Positions 24,943-37,800 of a stretch of DNA of 64,000 nucleotides are shown piece after piece. The notes under the pieces are model-generated. The model was given only the letters and a program-made list of their open reading frames with translations. It was not told the DNA's origin and searched no databases. Origin of the DNA: Hydractinia symbiolongicarpus (Eukaryota > Cnidaria > Hydrozoa > Anthoathecata > Hydractiniidae); contig NC_079878.1 of assembly GCF_029227915.1 (NCBI RefSeq), forward strand, positions 29,601,501-29,665,500, in the 5' to 3' direction. Both the position numbers and the translations under genes were made by a program. Numbering within the stretch: the stretch's first letter is position 1; each line of letters opens with the position of its first letter.

Positions 24943-26973
24943 TTCATTTTTGATAAAACGCGGAATATAAGAAGTTTAATCGCCGGCAAACGAAAACCCG
25001 CGATTTCCCGTTAATCCCGGACTCGACCCGTGTAGTCAAAAGTATACAAAGAAAATACCCAGGGAGTAAACTCATTTCCTGAACGATTTTTTAAATTATT
25101 TTTTCACCACTAAGACGTATGAGACTTGTAGTTTTCAAAAATGTTTTCATTTTTGATGAGACGCGGAATAAAAGAACTTTAATCGCCGGCAAACGAAAAC
25201 CCGCGATTTCCCGTAAATCCCAGACTCGGCCCGTATAGTCAAAAGTATACAAAGAAAATACCCAGGGAGTAAACTCATTTCCCGAAGGATTTTTTAAAGT
25301 ATTTTTTCCTCACTAAAACGCATGAGACTTGTACTTTTCAGGAATGTTTTCATTTTTGATGAGACGCTTAATGAAAGAGGTTTAATCGCCGGCAAACAAA
25401 AAACCCGCGATTTCCCGTAAATCCCGGGCTTGGCCCGTATAGTCGAATGTATACAAAGAAAGTACCCTGTGAGTAAACTCATTTCCAGAACGAATTTTTA
25501 AATTATCTTTTCACCACTAAAACGCATGAGACTTGTAATTTTCAAAAATGTTTTCATTTTTGATGAGACGCGGAATAAAAGAAGTTTAATCGCCGGTAAA
25601 CGAAAACCCGTGATTTCCCGTAAATCCCGGACTCGGCCGTATAGTCAAAAGTATACAAAGAAAATACCCAGGGAGTAAACACATTTCCCGAAGGATTTTT
25701 TAAAGTATTTTTTCACCACTAAAACGCATGAGACTTGTAGTTTTCAAAAATGTTTTCAATTTTGATGAGACGCGGAATAAAAGAAGTTTAATCGCCGGTA
25801 AACGAAAACCCGCGATTTCCCGTTAATCCCGGACTCGACCCGTGTAGTCAAAAGTATACAAAGAAAATACCCAGGGAGTAAACTCATTTCCTGAACGATT
25901 TTTTAAATTATTTTTTCACCACTAAGACGTATGAGACTTGTAGTTTTCAAAAATGTTTTCATTTTTGATGAGACGCTGAATAAAAGAAGTTTAATCGCCG
26001 GCAAACGAAAACCCGCGATTTCCCGTAAATCCCAGACTCGGCCCGTATAGTCAAAAGTATACAAAGAAAATACCCAGGGAGTAAACTCATTTCCCGAAGG
26101 ATTTTTTAAAGTATTTTTTCCTCACTAAAACGCATGAGACTTGTACTTTTCAGGAATGTTTTCATTTTTGATGAGACGCTTAATGAAAGAGGTTTAATCG
26201 CCGGCAAACAAAAAACCCGCGATTTCCCGTAAATCCCGGGCTTGGCCCGTATAGTCGAATGTATACAAAGAAAGTACCCTGTGAGTAAACTCATTTCCAG
26301 AACGAATTTTTAAATTATCTTTTCACCACTAAAACGCATGAGACTTGTAAATTTCAAAAATGTTTTCATTTTTGATGAGACGCGGAATAAAAGAAGTTTA
26401 ATCGCCGGTAAACGAAAACCCGTGATTTCCTGTAAATCCCGGACTCGGCCCGTATAGTCAAAAGTATACAAAGAAAATACCCAGGGAGTAAACACATTTC
26501 CCGAAGGATTTTTTAAAGTATTTTTTCACCACTAAAACGCATGAGACTTGTAGTTTTCAAAAATGTTTTCAATTTTGATGAGACGCTGAATAAAAGAAGT
26601 TTAATCGCCGGCAAACGATACCCCGCAAATTCCCGTAAATCCCGGACTCGGCTCGTATAGCCAAAAGTATACAAAGAAAGTACCCAGGGAGTAATCTCAA
26701 TTCCCGAACGATTTTTTAAATTATTTTTTCACAACAAAAACGCATGAGACTTGTAGTTTTCAAAAATGTTTTCATTTTTGATGAGACGCTGAATAGAAGA
26801 AGTTTAATCGCCGGCAAACGAAAACCCGCTTATTCCCGTAAATCCCGGACTCGGCCCGTACTGCCAAAAGTATACAAAGAAATTACCCTGTGAGTAAACT
26901 CATTTCCAGAACGATTTTTTAAGTTATTGTTTCACCACTAAAACGCATAAGACTTGTAGTTTTCAAAAAAGTT
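24943..26973 (+). repeat. 10-monomer HOR copy (2031 bp)
   Basis: Tandem partner of 23115-24942. The junction between them is a chimeric unit at 24940-24946 joining CAAAAAAGTTTT to CATTTTTGATAAAACG. The unmixed parents are at about 26965 (CAAAAAAGTTTTCCTTTTTG) and 23110 (AATGTTTTCATTTTTGATA). A single-base loss near 25637 (GGCCGTATAG for GGCCCGTATAG) is private to this copy. Confidence 0.82.
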
Positions 26974-29380
26974 TTCCTTTTTGATGAGACGCGGAATAAA
27001 AGAGGTTTAATCGCGGGCAAACGAAAACCCGCGAATTCCCGTAAATCCCGTGCTTGGCCCGTATAGTCGAGTATATACAAAGAAAGTACCCTGTGAGTAA
27101 ACTCATTTCCAGAACGATTTTTTAAATTATCTTTTCACCACTAAAACGCATGAGACTTGTAGTCTTCAAAAATGTTTTCATTTTTGATGAGACGCGGAAT
27201 AAAAGAAGTTTAATCGCCGGCAAACGAAAACCCGCGATTTCCCGTAAATCCCAGACTCGGCCCGTATAGTCAAAAGTATACAAAGAAAATACCCTGTGAG
27301 TAAACTCATTTCCAGAACGATTTTTTAAGTTATTGTTTCACCAATAAAACGCATAAGACTTGTAGTTTTCAAAAATGTTTTCATTTTTGATGGGACGCTG
27401 AATGAAAGAAGTTTAATCGCCGGCAAAAGAAAACCCGCAATTTCCCGTAAATCCCGTGCTTGGCCCGTATAGTCGAGTATATACAAAAAAAGTACCCTGT
27501 GAGTAAACTTATTTCCAGAACGATTTTTTAAATTATCTTTTCACCACTAAAACGCATGAGACTTGTAGTCTTCAAAAATGTTTTCATTTTTGACGAGACG
27601 CGGAATAAAAGAAGTTTAATCGCCGGCAAACGAAAACCCGTGATTTCCTGAAATCCCGGACTCGGCCCGTATAGTCAAAAGTATGCAAAGAAAATACCCA
27701 GGAAATAAACCCATTTCCCGAAGGATTTTTTAAAGTATTTTTTCACCACTAAAACGCATGAGACTTGTAGTTTTCAAAAATGTTTATATTTTTGATGAGA
27801 CGCTGAATAAAAGAAGTTTAATCGCCGGCAAACGATACCCCGCAAATTCCCGTAAATCCCGGACTCGGCTCGTATAGCCAAAAGTATACAAAGAAAGTAC
27901 CCAGGGAGTAATCTCAATTCCCGAACGATTTTTTAAATTATTTTTTCACAACAAAAACGCATGAGACTTGTAGTTTTCAAAAATGTTTTCATTTTTGATG
28001 AGACGCTGAATAAAAGAAGTTTAATCGCCGGCAAACGAAAACCCGCTTATTCCCGTAAATCCCAGACTCGGCCCGTACTGCCAAAAGTATACAAAGAAAT
28101 TACCCTGTGAGTAAACTCATTTCCAGAACGATTTTTTAAGTTTTTGTTTCACCACTAAAACGCATAAGACTTGTAGTTTTCAAAAAAGTTTTCCTTTTTG
28201 ATGAGACGCGGATTAAAAGAGGTTTAATCGCGGGCAAACGAAAACCCGCGAATTCCCGTAAATCCCGTGCTTGGCCCGTATAGTCGAGTATATACAAAGA
28301 AAGTACCCTGTGAGTAAACTCATTTCCAGAACGATTTTTTAAATTATCTTTTCACCACTAAAACGCATGAGACTTGTAGTCTTCAAAAATGTTTTCATTT
28401 TTGATGAGACGCGGAATAAAAGAAGTTTAATCGCCGGCAAACGAAAACCCGCGATTTCCCGTAAATGCCGGACTCGGCCCGTATAGTCAAAAGTATACAA
28501 AGAAAATACCCAGGGAGTAAACTCATTTCCCGAAGGATTTTTTAAAGTATTTTTTCCTCACTAAAACGCATGAGACTTGTAGTTTTCAGGAATGTTTTCA
28601 TTTTTGATGAGACGCTTAATGAAAGAGGTTTAATCGCCGGCAAACAAAAAACCCGCGATTTCCCGTAAATCCCGGGCTTGGCCCGTATAGTCGAATGTAT
28701 ACAAAGAAAGTACCCTGTGAGTAAACTCATTTCCAGAACGAATTTTTAAATTATCTTTTCACCACTAAAACGCATGAGACTTGTAATTTTCAAAAATGTT
28801 TTCATTTTTAATGAGACGCGGAATAAAAGAAGTTTAATCGCCGACAAACGAAAACCCGCGATTTCCCGTAAATCCCGGACTCGGCCCGTATAGTCAATAG
28901 TATACAAAGAAAATACCCAGGGATTAAACTCATTTCCTGAACGATTTTTTAAATTATTTTTTCACCACTAAAACGCATGAGACTTGTAGTTTTCAAAAAT
29001 GTTTTCATTTTTGATGAGACGCTGAATAAAAGAAGTTTAATCGCTGGCAAACCAAAACCCGCGATTTCCCGTAAATCCCGGACTCGGAATGTATAGTCAA
29101 AAGTATAGAAAGAAAGTACCCTGCGAGTAAACTCATTTCCAGAACGACTTTTTAAATTACCTTTTCACCACTAAAACGCATGAGACTTGTAGTTTTCAAA
29201 AATGTTTTCATTTTTGATGAGACGCTGAATAAAAGAAGTTTAATCGCCGGCAAACGATAACCCGCAAATTCCCGTAAATCCCGGACTCGGCTCGTATAGC
29301 CAAAAGTATACAAAGAAAGTACCCAGGGAGTAATCTCAATTCCCGAACGATTTTTTAAATTATTTTTTCACAACAAAAAC
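26974..29380 (+). repeat. Mixed monomers linking the 9/10-mer block to the diverged stretch
   Basis: About twelve units. The order resembles 13.4-16.9 kb: CGGGCAAACG unit, A-type unit, GTACTGCC unit, GAAAGAGG unit, GCTGGCAAACC unit. The period between the related GAAAGAGG units at 26106 and 28542 is 2436 (12 monomers). Confidence 0.55.
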
Positions 29381-29399
29381 GCATGAGACTTGTAGTTTT

Positions 29400-31400
29400 C
29401 AAAAATGTTTTCATTTTTGATGAGACGCTGAATAAAAGAAGTTTAATCGCCGGCAAACGAAAACCCGCGCATTCCCGTAAATCCCGGACTCGGCCCGTAT
29501 AGCCAAAAGTATACAAAGAAAGTACCCAGGGAGTAAACTCATTTCCCGAACGATTTTTTAAATTATTTTTTCACCACTAAAACGCATGACACTTGTAGTT
29601 TTCAAAAATGTTTTCATTTTTGATAAGACACTGAAAAAAAGAAGTTTAATCGCCGGCAAACGAAAACCCGCGCATTCCCGTAAATCCCGGACTCGGCCCG
29701 TATAGCCGAAAGTATACAAAGAAAGTACCCAGGGAGTAAACTCATTTCCCGAACGATTTTTTTTAAATTATTTTTTCACCACTAAAACGCATGACACTTG
29801 TAGTTTTCAAAAATGTTTTCATTTTTGATGAGACACTGAATAAAATAAGTTTAATCGCCGGCAAACGAAAACCCGCGATTTCCCGTAAATCCCGGGCTTG
29901 GCCCGTATAGTCGAATATATACGAAGAAGTTACCCTGTGAGTAAACTCATTTCCAGAACGATTTTTTAAGTTATTGTTTCACCACTAAAACGCATGATAC
30001 TTGTAGTTTTCAAAAATGTTTTCATTTTTGATGAGACGCGGAATAAAAGAGGTTTAATCGCCGGCAAACGAAAACCCGCGATTTCCCGTAAATCCCGGAC
30101 TCGGCCCGTATAGTCAAAAGTATACAAAGAAAATACCCAGGGAGTAAACTCATTTCACGAAGGATTGTTTAAAGTATTTTTTCCTCACTAAAACGCATGA
30201 GACTTGTACTTTTCAGGAATGTTTTCATTTTTGATGAGACGCTTAATGAAAGAAGTTTAATCGCCGGCAAACGAAAACCCGCGATTTGCCGTAAATCCCG
30301 GACTCGGCCCGTATAGTCAATAGTATACAAAGAAAATACCCAGGGAGTAAACTCATTTCCCGAACGATTTTTTAAATTATTTTTTCACCACTAAAATGCA
30401 TGAGACTTGTAGTTTTCAAAAATGTTTTCATTTTTGATGAGACGCTGAATAAAAGAAGTTTAATCGCCGGCAAACGATAACCCGCAAATTCCCGTAAATC
30501 CCGGACTCGGCTCGTATAGCCAAAAGTATACAAAGAAAGTACCCAGGGAGTAATCTCAATTCCCGAACGATTTTTTAAATTATTTTTTCACAACAAAAAG
30601 GCATGAGACTTGTAGTTTTCAAAAATGTTTTCATTTTTGATGAGACGCTGAATAAAAGAAGTTTAATCGCCGGCAAACGAAAACCCGCGCATTCCCGTAA
30701 ATCCCGGACTCGGCCCGTATAGCCAAAAGTATACAAAGAAAGTACCCAGGGAGTAAACTCATTTCCCGAACGATTTTTTAAATTATTTTTTCACCACTAA
30801 AACCCATGACACTTGTAGTTTTTAAAAATGTTTTCTTTTTTGATGAGAAACTGAATAAAAGAAGTTTAATCCCCGGCAAACGAAAACCCGCGCATTCCCG
30901 TAAATCCCGGACTCGGCCCGTATAGCCAAAACTATACAAAGAAAGTACCCAGGGAGTAAACTCATTTCCCGAACGATTTTTTAAATTATTTTTTTCACCA
31001 CTAAAACGCATGACACTTGTAGTTTTTAAAATGTTTTCATTTTTAATGAGACACTGAATAAAAGAAGTTTAATCGCCGGCAAACGAAAACCCGCGATTTC
31101 CCGTAAATCCCGGGCTTGGCCCGTATAGTCGAATATATACGAAGATATTACCATGTGAGTAAACTCATTTCCAGAACGATTTTTTAAGTTATTGTTTCAC
31201 CACTAAAACGCATGAGACTTGTAGTTTTCAAAAATGTTTTCATTTTTGATGAGACGCGGAATAAAAGAGGTTTAATCGCCGGCAAACGAAAACCCGCGAA
31301 TTCCCGTATATACCAGACACTGCCCGTATAGTCAAAAGTATACAATGAAAGTACCCAGGGAGTAAACTCATTTCCCAAACGATTTTTTAAATTATTTTTT
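29400..31400 (+). repeat. More diverged monomers (CGCATTCCCG subtype)
   Basis: Units here carry changes rare elsewhere: GCATGACACTTGTAG, CGCGCATTCCCG, GAGACACTGAATAAAA, and extra T in the oligo-T tract at about 29755. The unit at 31280-31330 has several private changes (CCCGTATATACCAGACACTG). A 6-mer relation with period 1220 links CGCATTCC at 29468 and 30688; the two bases over 1218 match the extra TT. Higher private variation suggests this is an older part of the array. Confidence 0.65.
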
Positions 31401-34400
31401 CACCACTAAAACACATGAGACTTGCAGTTTTTAAAAATGTTTTCATTTTTGATGAGACGCTGAATAAAAGAAGTTTAATCGCCGGCAAACGAAAATCCGC
31501 GATTTCCCGTAAATCCCGTGCTTGGCCCGTATAGTCGAGTATATACAAAGAAAGTACTCTGTAAGTAAACTCATTTCCAGAACGATTTTTTAAATTATCT
31601 TTTCACCACTAAAACGCATGAGACTTGTAGTTTTCAAAAATGTTTTCATTTTTGATAAAACGCGGAATAAAAGAAGTTTAATCGCCGGCAAACGAAAACC
31701 CGCGATTTCCCGTTAATCCCGGACTCGGCCCGTATAGTCAAAAGTATACAAAGAAAATACGCAGGGAGTAAACTCATTTCCAGAACGATTTTTTAAATTA
31801 TCTTTTCACCACTAAAACGCATGAGACTCGTAGTTTTCAAAAATGTTTTCATTTTTGATGAGACGCTGAATAAAAGATGTTTAATCGCCGGCAAACGAAA
31901 ACCCGCGATTTCCCGTAAATCCCGGACTCGGCCCGTATAATCAAAAGTATACAAAGAAAGTACCCAGGCAGTAAACTCATTTCCCGAACGATTTTTTAAA
32001 TTATTTTTTCACCACTAAAACGCATGAGACTTGTAGTTTTCAGGAATGTTTTCATTTTTGATGAGCCGCTTAATGAAAGAAGTTTAATCGCCAGCAAACG
32101 AAAAGCCGCGATTTCCCGTAAATCCCGGGCTTGGCCCGTATAGTCGAATGTATACAAAGAAAGTACCCTGTGAGTAATCTCATTTCCCGAACAATTTTTT
32201 AAATTATTTTTTCACCACTAAAACGCATGAGACTTGTAGTTTTCAGGAATGTTTTCATTTTTGATGAGCCGCTTAATGAAAGAAGTTTAATCGCCAGCAA
32301 ACGAAAAGCCGCGATTTCCCGTAAATCCCGGGCTTGGCCCGTATAGTCGAATGTATACAAAGAAAGTACCCTGTGAGTAATCTCATTTCCCGAACAATTT
32401 TTTAAATTATTTTTTCACCACTAAAACGCATGAGACTTGTAGTTTTCAAAAATGTTTTCATTTTTGATGAGACGCTGAATAAAAGAAGTTTATTCGCCGG
32501 CAAACAAAAACCCGCGATTTCCCGTAAATCCCGTGCTTGGCCGTATAGTCGAGTACATACAAAGAAAGTACCCTGTGAGTAAACTCATTTCCAGAACGAT
32601 TTTTTAAATTATCTTTTCACCACTAAAACGCATGAGACTTGTAGCTTTCAAAAATGTTTTCATTTTTGATAAGACGCGGAATAAAAGAAGTTTAATCGCC
32701 GGCAAAGGAAAACCCGCGATTTCCCGTTAATCCCGGACTCGGCCCGTATAGTCAAAAGTATACAAAGAAAATACCCAGGGAGTAAACTCATTTCCTGAAC
32801 GATTTTTTAAATTATTTTTTCACCACTAAGACGTATGAGACTTGTAGTTTTCAAAAATGTTTTCATTTTTGATGAGACGCTGAATAAAAGAAGTTTAATC
32901 GCCGGCAAACGAAAACGCGCGATTTCCCGTAAATCCCGGACTCGGCCCGTATAGTCAAAAGAATACAAAGAAAATACGCAGGGAGTAAACTCATTTCCAG
33001 AACGATTTTTTAAATTATCTTTTCACCACTAAAACGCATGAGACTTGTAGTTTTCAAAAATGTTTTCATTTTTGATGAGACGCTGAATAAAAGATGTTTA
33101 ATCGCTGCCAAACGAAAACCCGCGATTTCCCGTAAATCCCGGACTCGGCCCGTATAATCAAAAGTATACAAAGAAAGTACCCAGGCAGTAAACTCATTTC
33201 CCGAACGATTTTTTAAATTATTTTTTCACCACTAAAACGCATGAGACTTGTAATTTTCAAAAATGTTTTCATTTTTGATGAGACGCTGAATAAAAGATGT
33301 TTAATCGCTGGCAAACGAAAACCCGCGATTTCCCGTAAATCCCGGACTCGGCCCGTATAATCAAAAGTATACAAAGAAAGTACCCAGGCAGTAAACTCAT
33401 TTCCCGAACGATTTTTTAAATTATTTTTTCACCACTAAAACGCATGAGACTTGTAGTTTTCAGGAATGTTTTTATTTTTGATGAGCCGCTTAATGAAAGA
33501 AGTTTAATCGCCAGCAAACGAATAGCCGCGATTTCCCGTAAATCCCGGGCTTGGCCCGTATAGTCAAAAGTATACAAAGAAAATACCCAGAGAGTAAACA
33601 CATTTCCCGAACGATTTTTTAAATTATTTTTTCACCACTAAAACGCATGAGACTTGTAGTTTTCAGGAATGTTTTCATTTTTGATGGGAGGCTTAATGAA
33701 AGAAGTTTATTCGCCGGCAAACGAAAACCCGCGATTTCCCGTAAATGCCGTGCTTGGCCCGTATAGTCGAGGATATACAAAGAAAGTACCCTGTGAGTAA
33801 ACTCATTTCCAGAACGATTTTTTAAATTATCTTTTCACCACTAAAACGCATGAGACTTGTAGTTTTCAAAAATGTTTTCATTTTTGATGAGACGCGGAAT
33901 AAAAGAAGTTTAATCGCCGGCAAAAAAAAACCGCGATTTCTTGTTAATCCCGGACTTGTCCCGTATAGTCAAAAGTATACAAAGAAAATACGCAGGGAGT
34001 AAACTCATTTCCAGAACGATTTTTTAAATTATCTTTTCACCACTAAAACGCATGAGACTTGTAGTTTTCAAAAATGTTTTCATTTTTGATGAGACGCTGA
34101 ATAAAAGATGTTTAATCGCCGGCAAACGAAAACCCGCGATTTCCCGTAAATCCCGGACTCGGCCCGTATAATCAAAAGTATACAAAGAAAGTACCCAGGG
34201 AGTAAACTCATTTCCCGAACGATTTTTTAAATTATTTTTTCACCACTAAAACGCATGAGACTTGTAGTTTTCAGGAATGTTTTCATTTTTGATGAGACGC
34301 TTAATGAAAGAAGTTTAATCGCCAGCAAACGAAAAGCCGCGATTTCCCGTAAATCCCGGGCTTGGCCCGTATAGTCGAATGTATACAAAGAAAGTACCCT

Positions 34401-34880
34401 GTGAGTAAACTCATTTCCCGAACAATTTTTTAAATTATTTTTTCACCACTAAAACGCATGAGACTTGTAGCTTTCAAAAATGTTTTCATTTTTGATGAGA
34501 CGCTGAATAAAAGAAGTTTAATCGCCGGCAAACAAAAACCCGCGATTTCCCGTAAATCCCGTGCTTAGCCCGTATAGTCGAGGATATACAAAGAAAGTAC
34601 CCTGTGAGTAAACTCATTTCCCGAACCATTTTTTAAATTATTTTTTCACCACTAAAACACATGAGACTTGAAGTTTTCAAAAATGTTTTCATTCTTGATG
34701 AGACGCTGAATAAAAGAAGTTTAATCGCCGGCAAACGAAAAGCCGCGATTTCCCGTAAATCCCGGGCTTGGCCCGTATAGTCGAATGTATACAAAGAAAG
34801 TACCCTGTGAGTAAACTCATTTCCCGAACGATTTTTTAAATTATTTTTTCACCACTAAAACACATGAGACTTGTAGTTTT
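31400..34880 (+). repeat. Mixed monomers between the diverged stretch and the 4-/12-mer tract
   Basis: About 17 units with the ATCAAAAGTA, GTCGAATGTA, GTCGAGTA and GTCGAGGATA tags that dominate to the right. They resemble the building blocks of the later 47-mer but are not in its order. The single-monomer duplications at 32.0 and 33.0 kb lie inside. Confidence 0.6.
32041..32446 (+). repeat. Single-monomer tandem duplication (203 bp x 2)
   Basis: 32041-32243 and 32244-32446 look identical base for base, including the private GATGAGCCGCTTAATG and GAGTAATCTCATTTCCCG segments. Adjacent monomers elsewhere usually belong to different subtypes. A similar but less perfect pair lies at about 33040-33240 and 33243-33443, tagged by TTAATCGCTG. 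Confidence 0.85.
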
Positions 34881-37800
34881 AAAAAATGTTTTCATTTTTG
34901 ATGAGACGCTGAATAAAAGAAGTTTAATCGCCAGCAAACGAAAAGCCGCGATTTCCCGTAAATCCCGGGCTTGGCCCGTATAGTCGAATGTATAAAAAAA
35001 AAGTACCCTGTGAGTAAACTCATTTCCCGAACAATTTTTTAAATTATTTTTTCACCACTAAAACGCATGAGACTTGTAGTTTTCAAAAATGTTTTCATTC
35101 TTGATGAGACGCTGAATAAAAGAAGTTTAATCACCGGCAAACAAAAACCCGCGACTTCCCGTAAATCCCGTGCTTGGCCCGTATAGTCGAGGATATACAA
35201 AGAAAGTACCCTGTGAGTAAACTCATTTCCAGAACGATTTTTTAAATTATCTTTTTACCACTAAAACGCATGAGACTTGTAGTTTTCAAAAATGTTTTCA
35301 TTTTTGATGAGACTCTGAATAAAAGAAGTTTAATCGCCGGCAAACGAAAACCCGCGAATTCCCGTAAATCCTGGACTCGGCCCGTATAGTCAAAAGTATA
35401 CAAAGAAAATACCCAGGGAGTAAACACATTTCCAGAACGATTTTTTAAATTATCTTTTCACCACTAAAACGCATGAGACTTGTAGTTTTCAGGAATGTTT
35501 TCATTTTTGATGAGACGCTTAATGAAAGAAGTTTAATCGCCGGCAAACGAAAACCCGCGATTTCCCGTAAATTCCGGGCTTGGCCCGTATAGTCGAATGT
35601 ATACAAAGAAAGTACCCTGTGAGTAAACTCATTTCCCGAACGATTTTTTAAATTATTTTTTCACCACTAAAACACATGAGACTTGTAGTTTTCAACAATG
35701 TTTTCATTTTTGATGAGACGCTGAATAAAAGACGTTTAATCGCCGGCAAACGAAAATCCGCGATTTCCCGTAAATCCCGTGCTTGGCCCGCATAGTCGAG
35801 TATATACAAAGAAAGTACTCTGTGAGTAAACTCATTTCCAGAACGATTTTTTAATTTATCTTTTCACCACTAAAACGCATGAGACTTGTAGTTTTCAAAA
35901 ATGTTTTCATTTTTGATGAGACGCTGAATAAAAGAAGTTTAATCGCCGGCAAACGAAAACCCGCGATTTCCCGTAAATCCCGGACTCGGCCCGTATAGTC
36001 AAAAGTATACAAAGAAAATACGCAAGGAGTAAACTCATTTCCAGAACGATTTTTCAAGTTATCTTTTCACCACTAAAACGCATGAGACTTGTAGTTTTCA
36101 AAAATGTTTTCATTTTTGATGAGACGCTGAATAAAAGATGTTTAATCGCCGGCAAACGAAAACCCGCGATTTCCCGTAAATCCCGGACTCGGCCCGTATA
36201 ATCAAAAGTATACAAAGAAAGTACCCAAGGAGTAAACTCATTTCCCGAACGATTTTTTAAATTATTTTTTCACCACTAAAACGCATGAGACTTGTAGTTT
36301 TCAGGAATGTTTTCATTTTTGATGAGACGCTTAATGAAAGAAGTTTAATCGCCAGCAAACGAAAAGCCGCGATTTCCCGTAAATCCCGGGCTTGGCCCGT
36401 ATAGTCGAATGTATACAAAGAAAGTACCCTGTGAGTATACTCATTTCCCGAACAATTTTTTAAATTATTTTTTCACCACTAAAACACATGAGACTTGTAG
36501 TTTTCAAAAATGTTTTCATTTTTGATGAGACGCTGAATAAAAGACGTTTAATCGCCGGCAAACGAAAATCCGCGATTTCCCGTAAATCCCGTGCTTGGCC
36601 CGCATAGTCGAGTATATACAAAGAAAGTACTCTGTGAGTAAACTCATTTCCAGAACGATTTTTTAATTTATCTTTTCACCACTAAAACGCATGAGACTTG
36701 TAGTTTTCAAAAATGTTTTCATTTTTGATGAGACGCTGAATAAAAGAAGTTTAATCGCCGGCAAACGAAAACCCGCGATTTCCCGTAAATCCCGGACTCG
36801 GCCCGTATAGTCAAAAGTATACAAAGAAAATACGCAAGGAGTAAACTCATTTCCAGAACGATTTTTCAAATTATCTTTTCACCACTAAAACGCATGAGAC
36901 TTGTAGTTTTCAAAAATGTTTTCATTTTTGATGAGACGCTGAATAAAAGATGTTTAATCGCCGGCAAACGAAAACCCGCGATTTCCCGTAAATCCCGGAC
37001 TCGGCCCGTATAATCAAAAGTATACAAAGAAAGTACCCAGGGAGTAAACTCATTTCCCGAACGATTTTTTAAATTATTTTTTCACCACTAAAACGCATGA
37101 GACTTGTAGTTTTCAGGAATGTTTTCATTTTTGATGAGACGCTTAATGAAAGAAGTTTAATCGCCAGCAAACGAAAAGCCGCGATTTCCCGCAAATCCCG
37201 GGCTTGGCCCGTATAGTCGAATGTATACAAAGAAAGTACCCTGTGAGTATACTCATTTCCCGAACAATTTTTTAAATTATTTTTTCACCACTAAAACGCA
37301 TGAGACTAGTAGTTTTTAAAAATGTTTTCATTTTTGATGAGACGCTGAATAAAAGAAGTTTAATCGCCAGCAAACGAAAAGCCGCGATTTCCCGTAAATC
37401 CCGGGCTTGGCCCGTATAGTCGAATGTATAAAAAGAAAGTACCCTGTGAGTAAACTCATTTCCCGAACAATTTTTTAAATTATTTTTTCACCACTAAAAC
37501 GCATGAGACTTGTAGTTTTCAAAAATGTTTTCATTCTTGATGAGACGCTGAATAAAAGAAGTTTAATCACCGGCAAACAAAAACCCGCGACTTCCCGTAA
37601 ATCCCGTGCTTGGCCCGTATAGTCGAGGATATACAAAGAAAGTACCCTGTGAGTAAACTCATTTCCAGAACGATTTTTTAAATTATCTTTTTACCACTAA
37701 AACGCATGAGACTTGTAGTTTTCAAGAATGTTTTCATTTTTGATGAGACTCTGAATAAAAGAAGTTTAATCGCCGGCAAACGAAAACCCGCGAATTCCCG

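Noticed and set aside
29750-29765. Longer oligo-T run (two extra T) as a signal
   Set aside because: Single homopolymer length changes may be sequencing or assembly noise. It was used only as a marker where it explains offsets.
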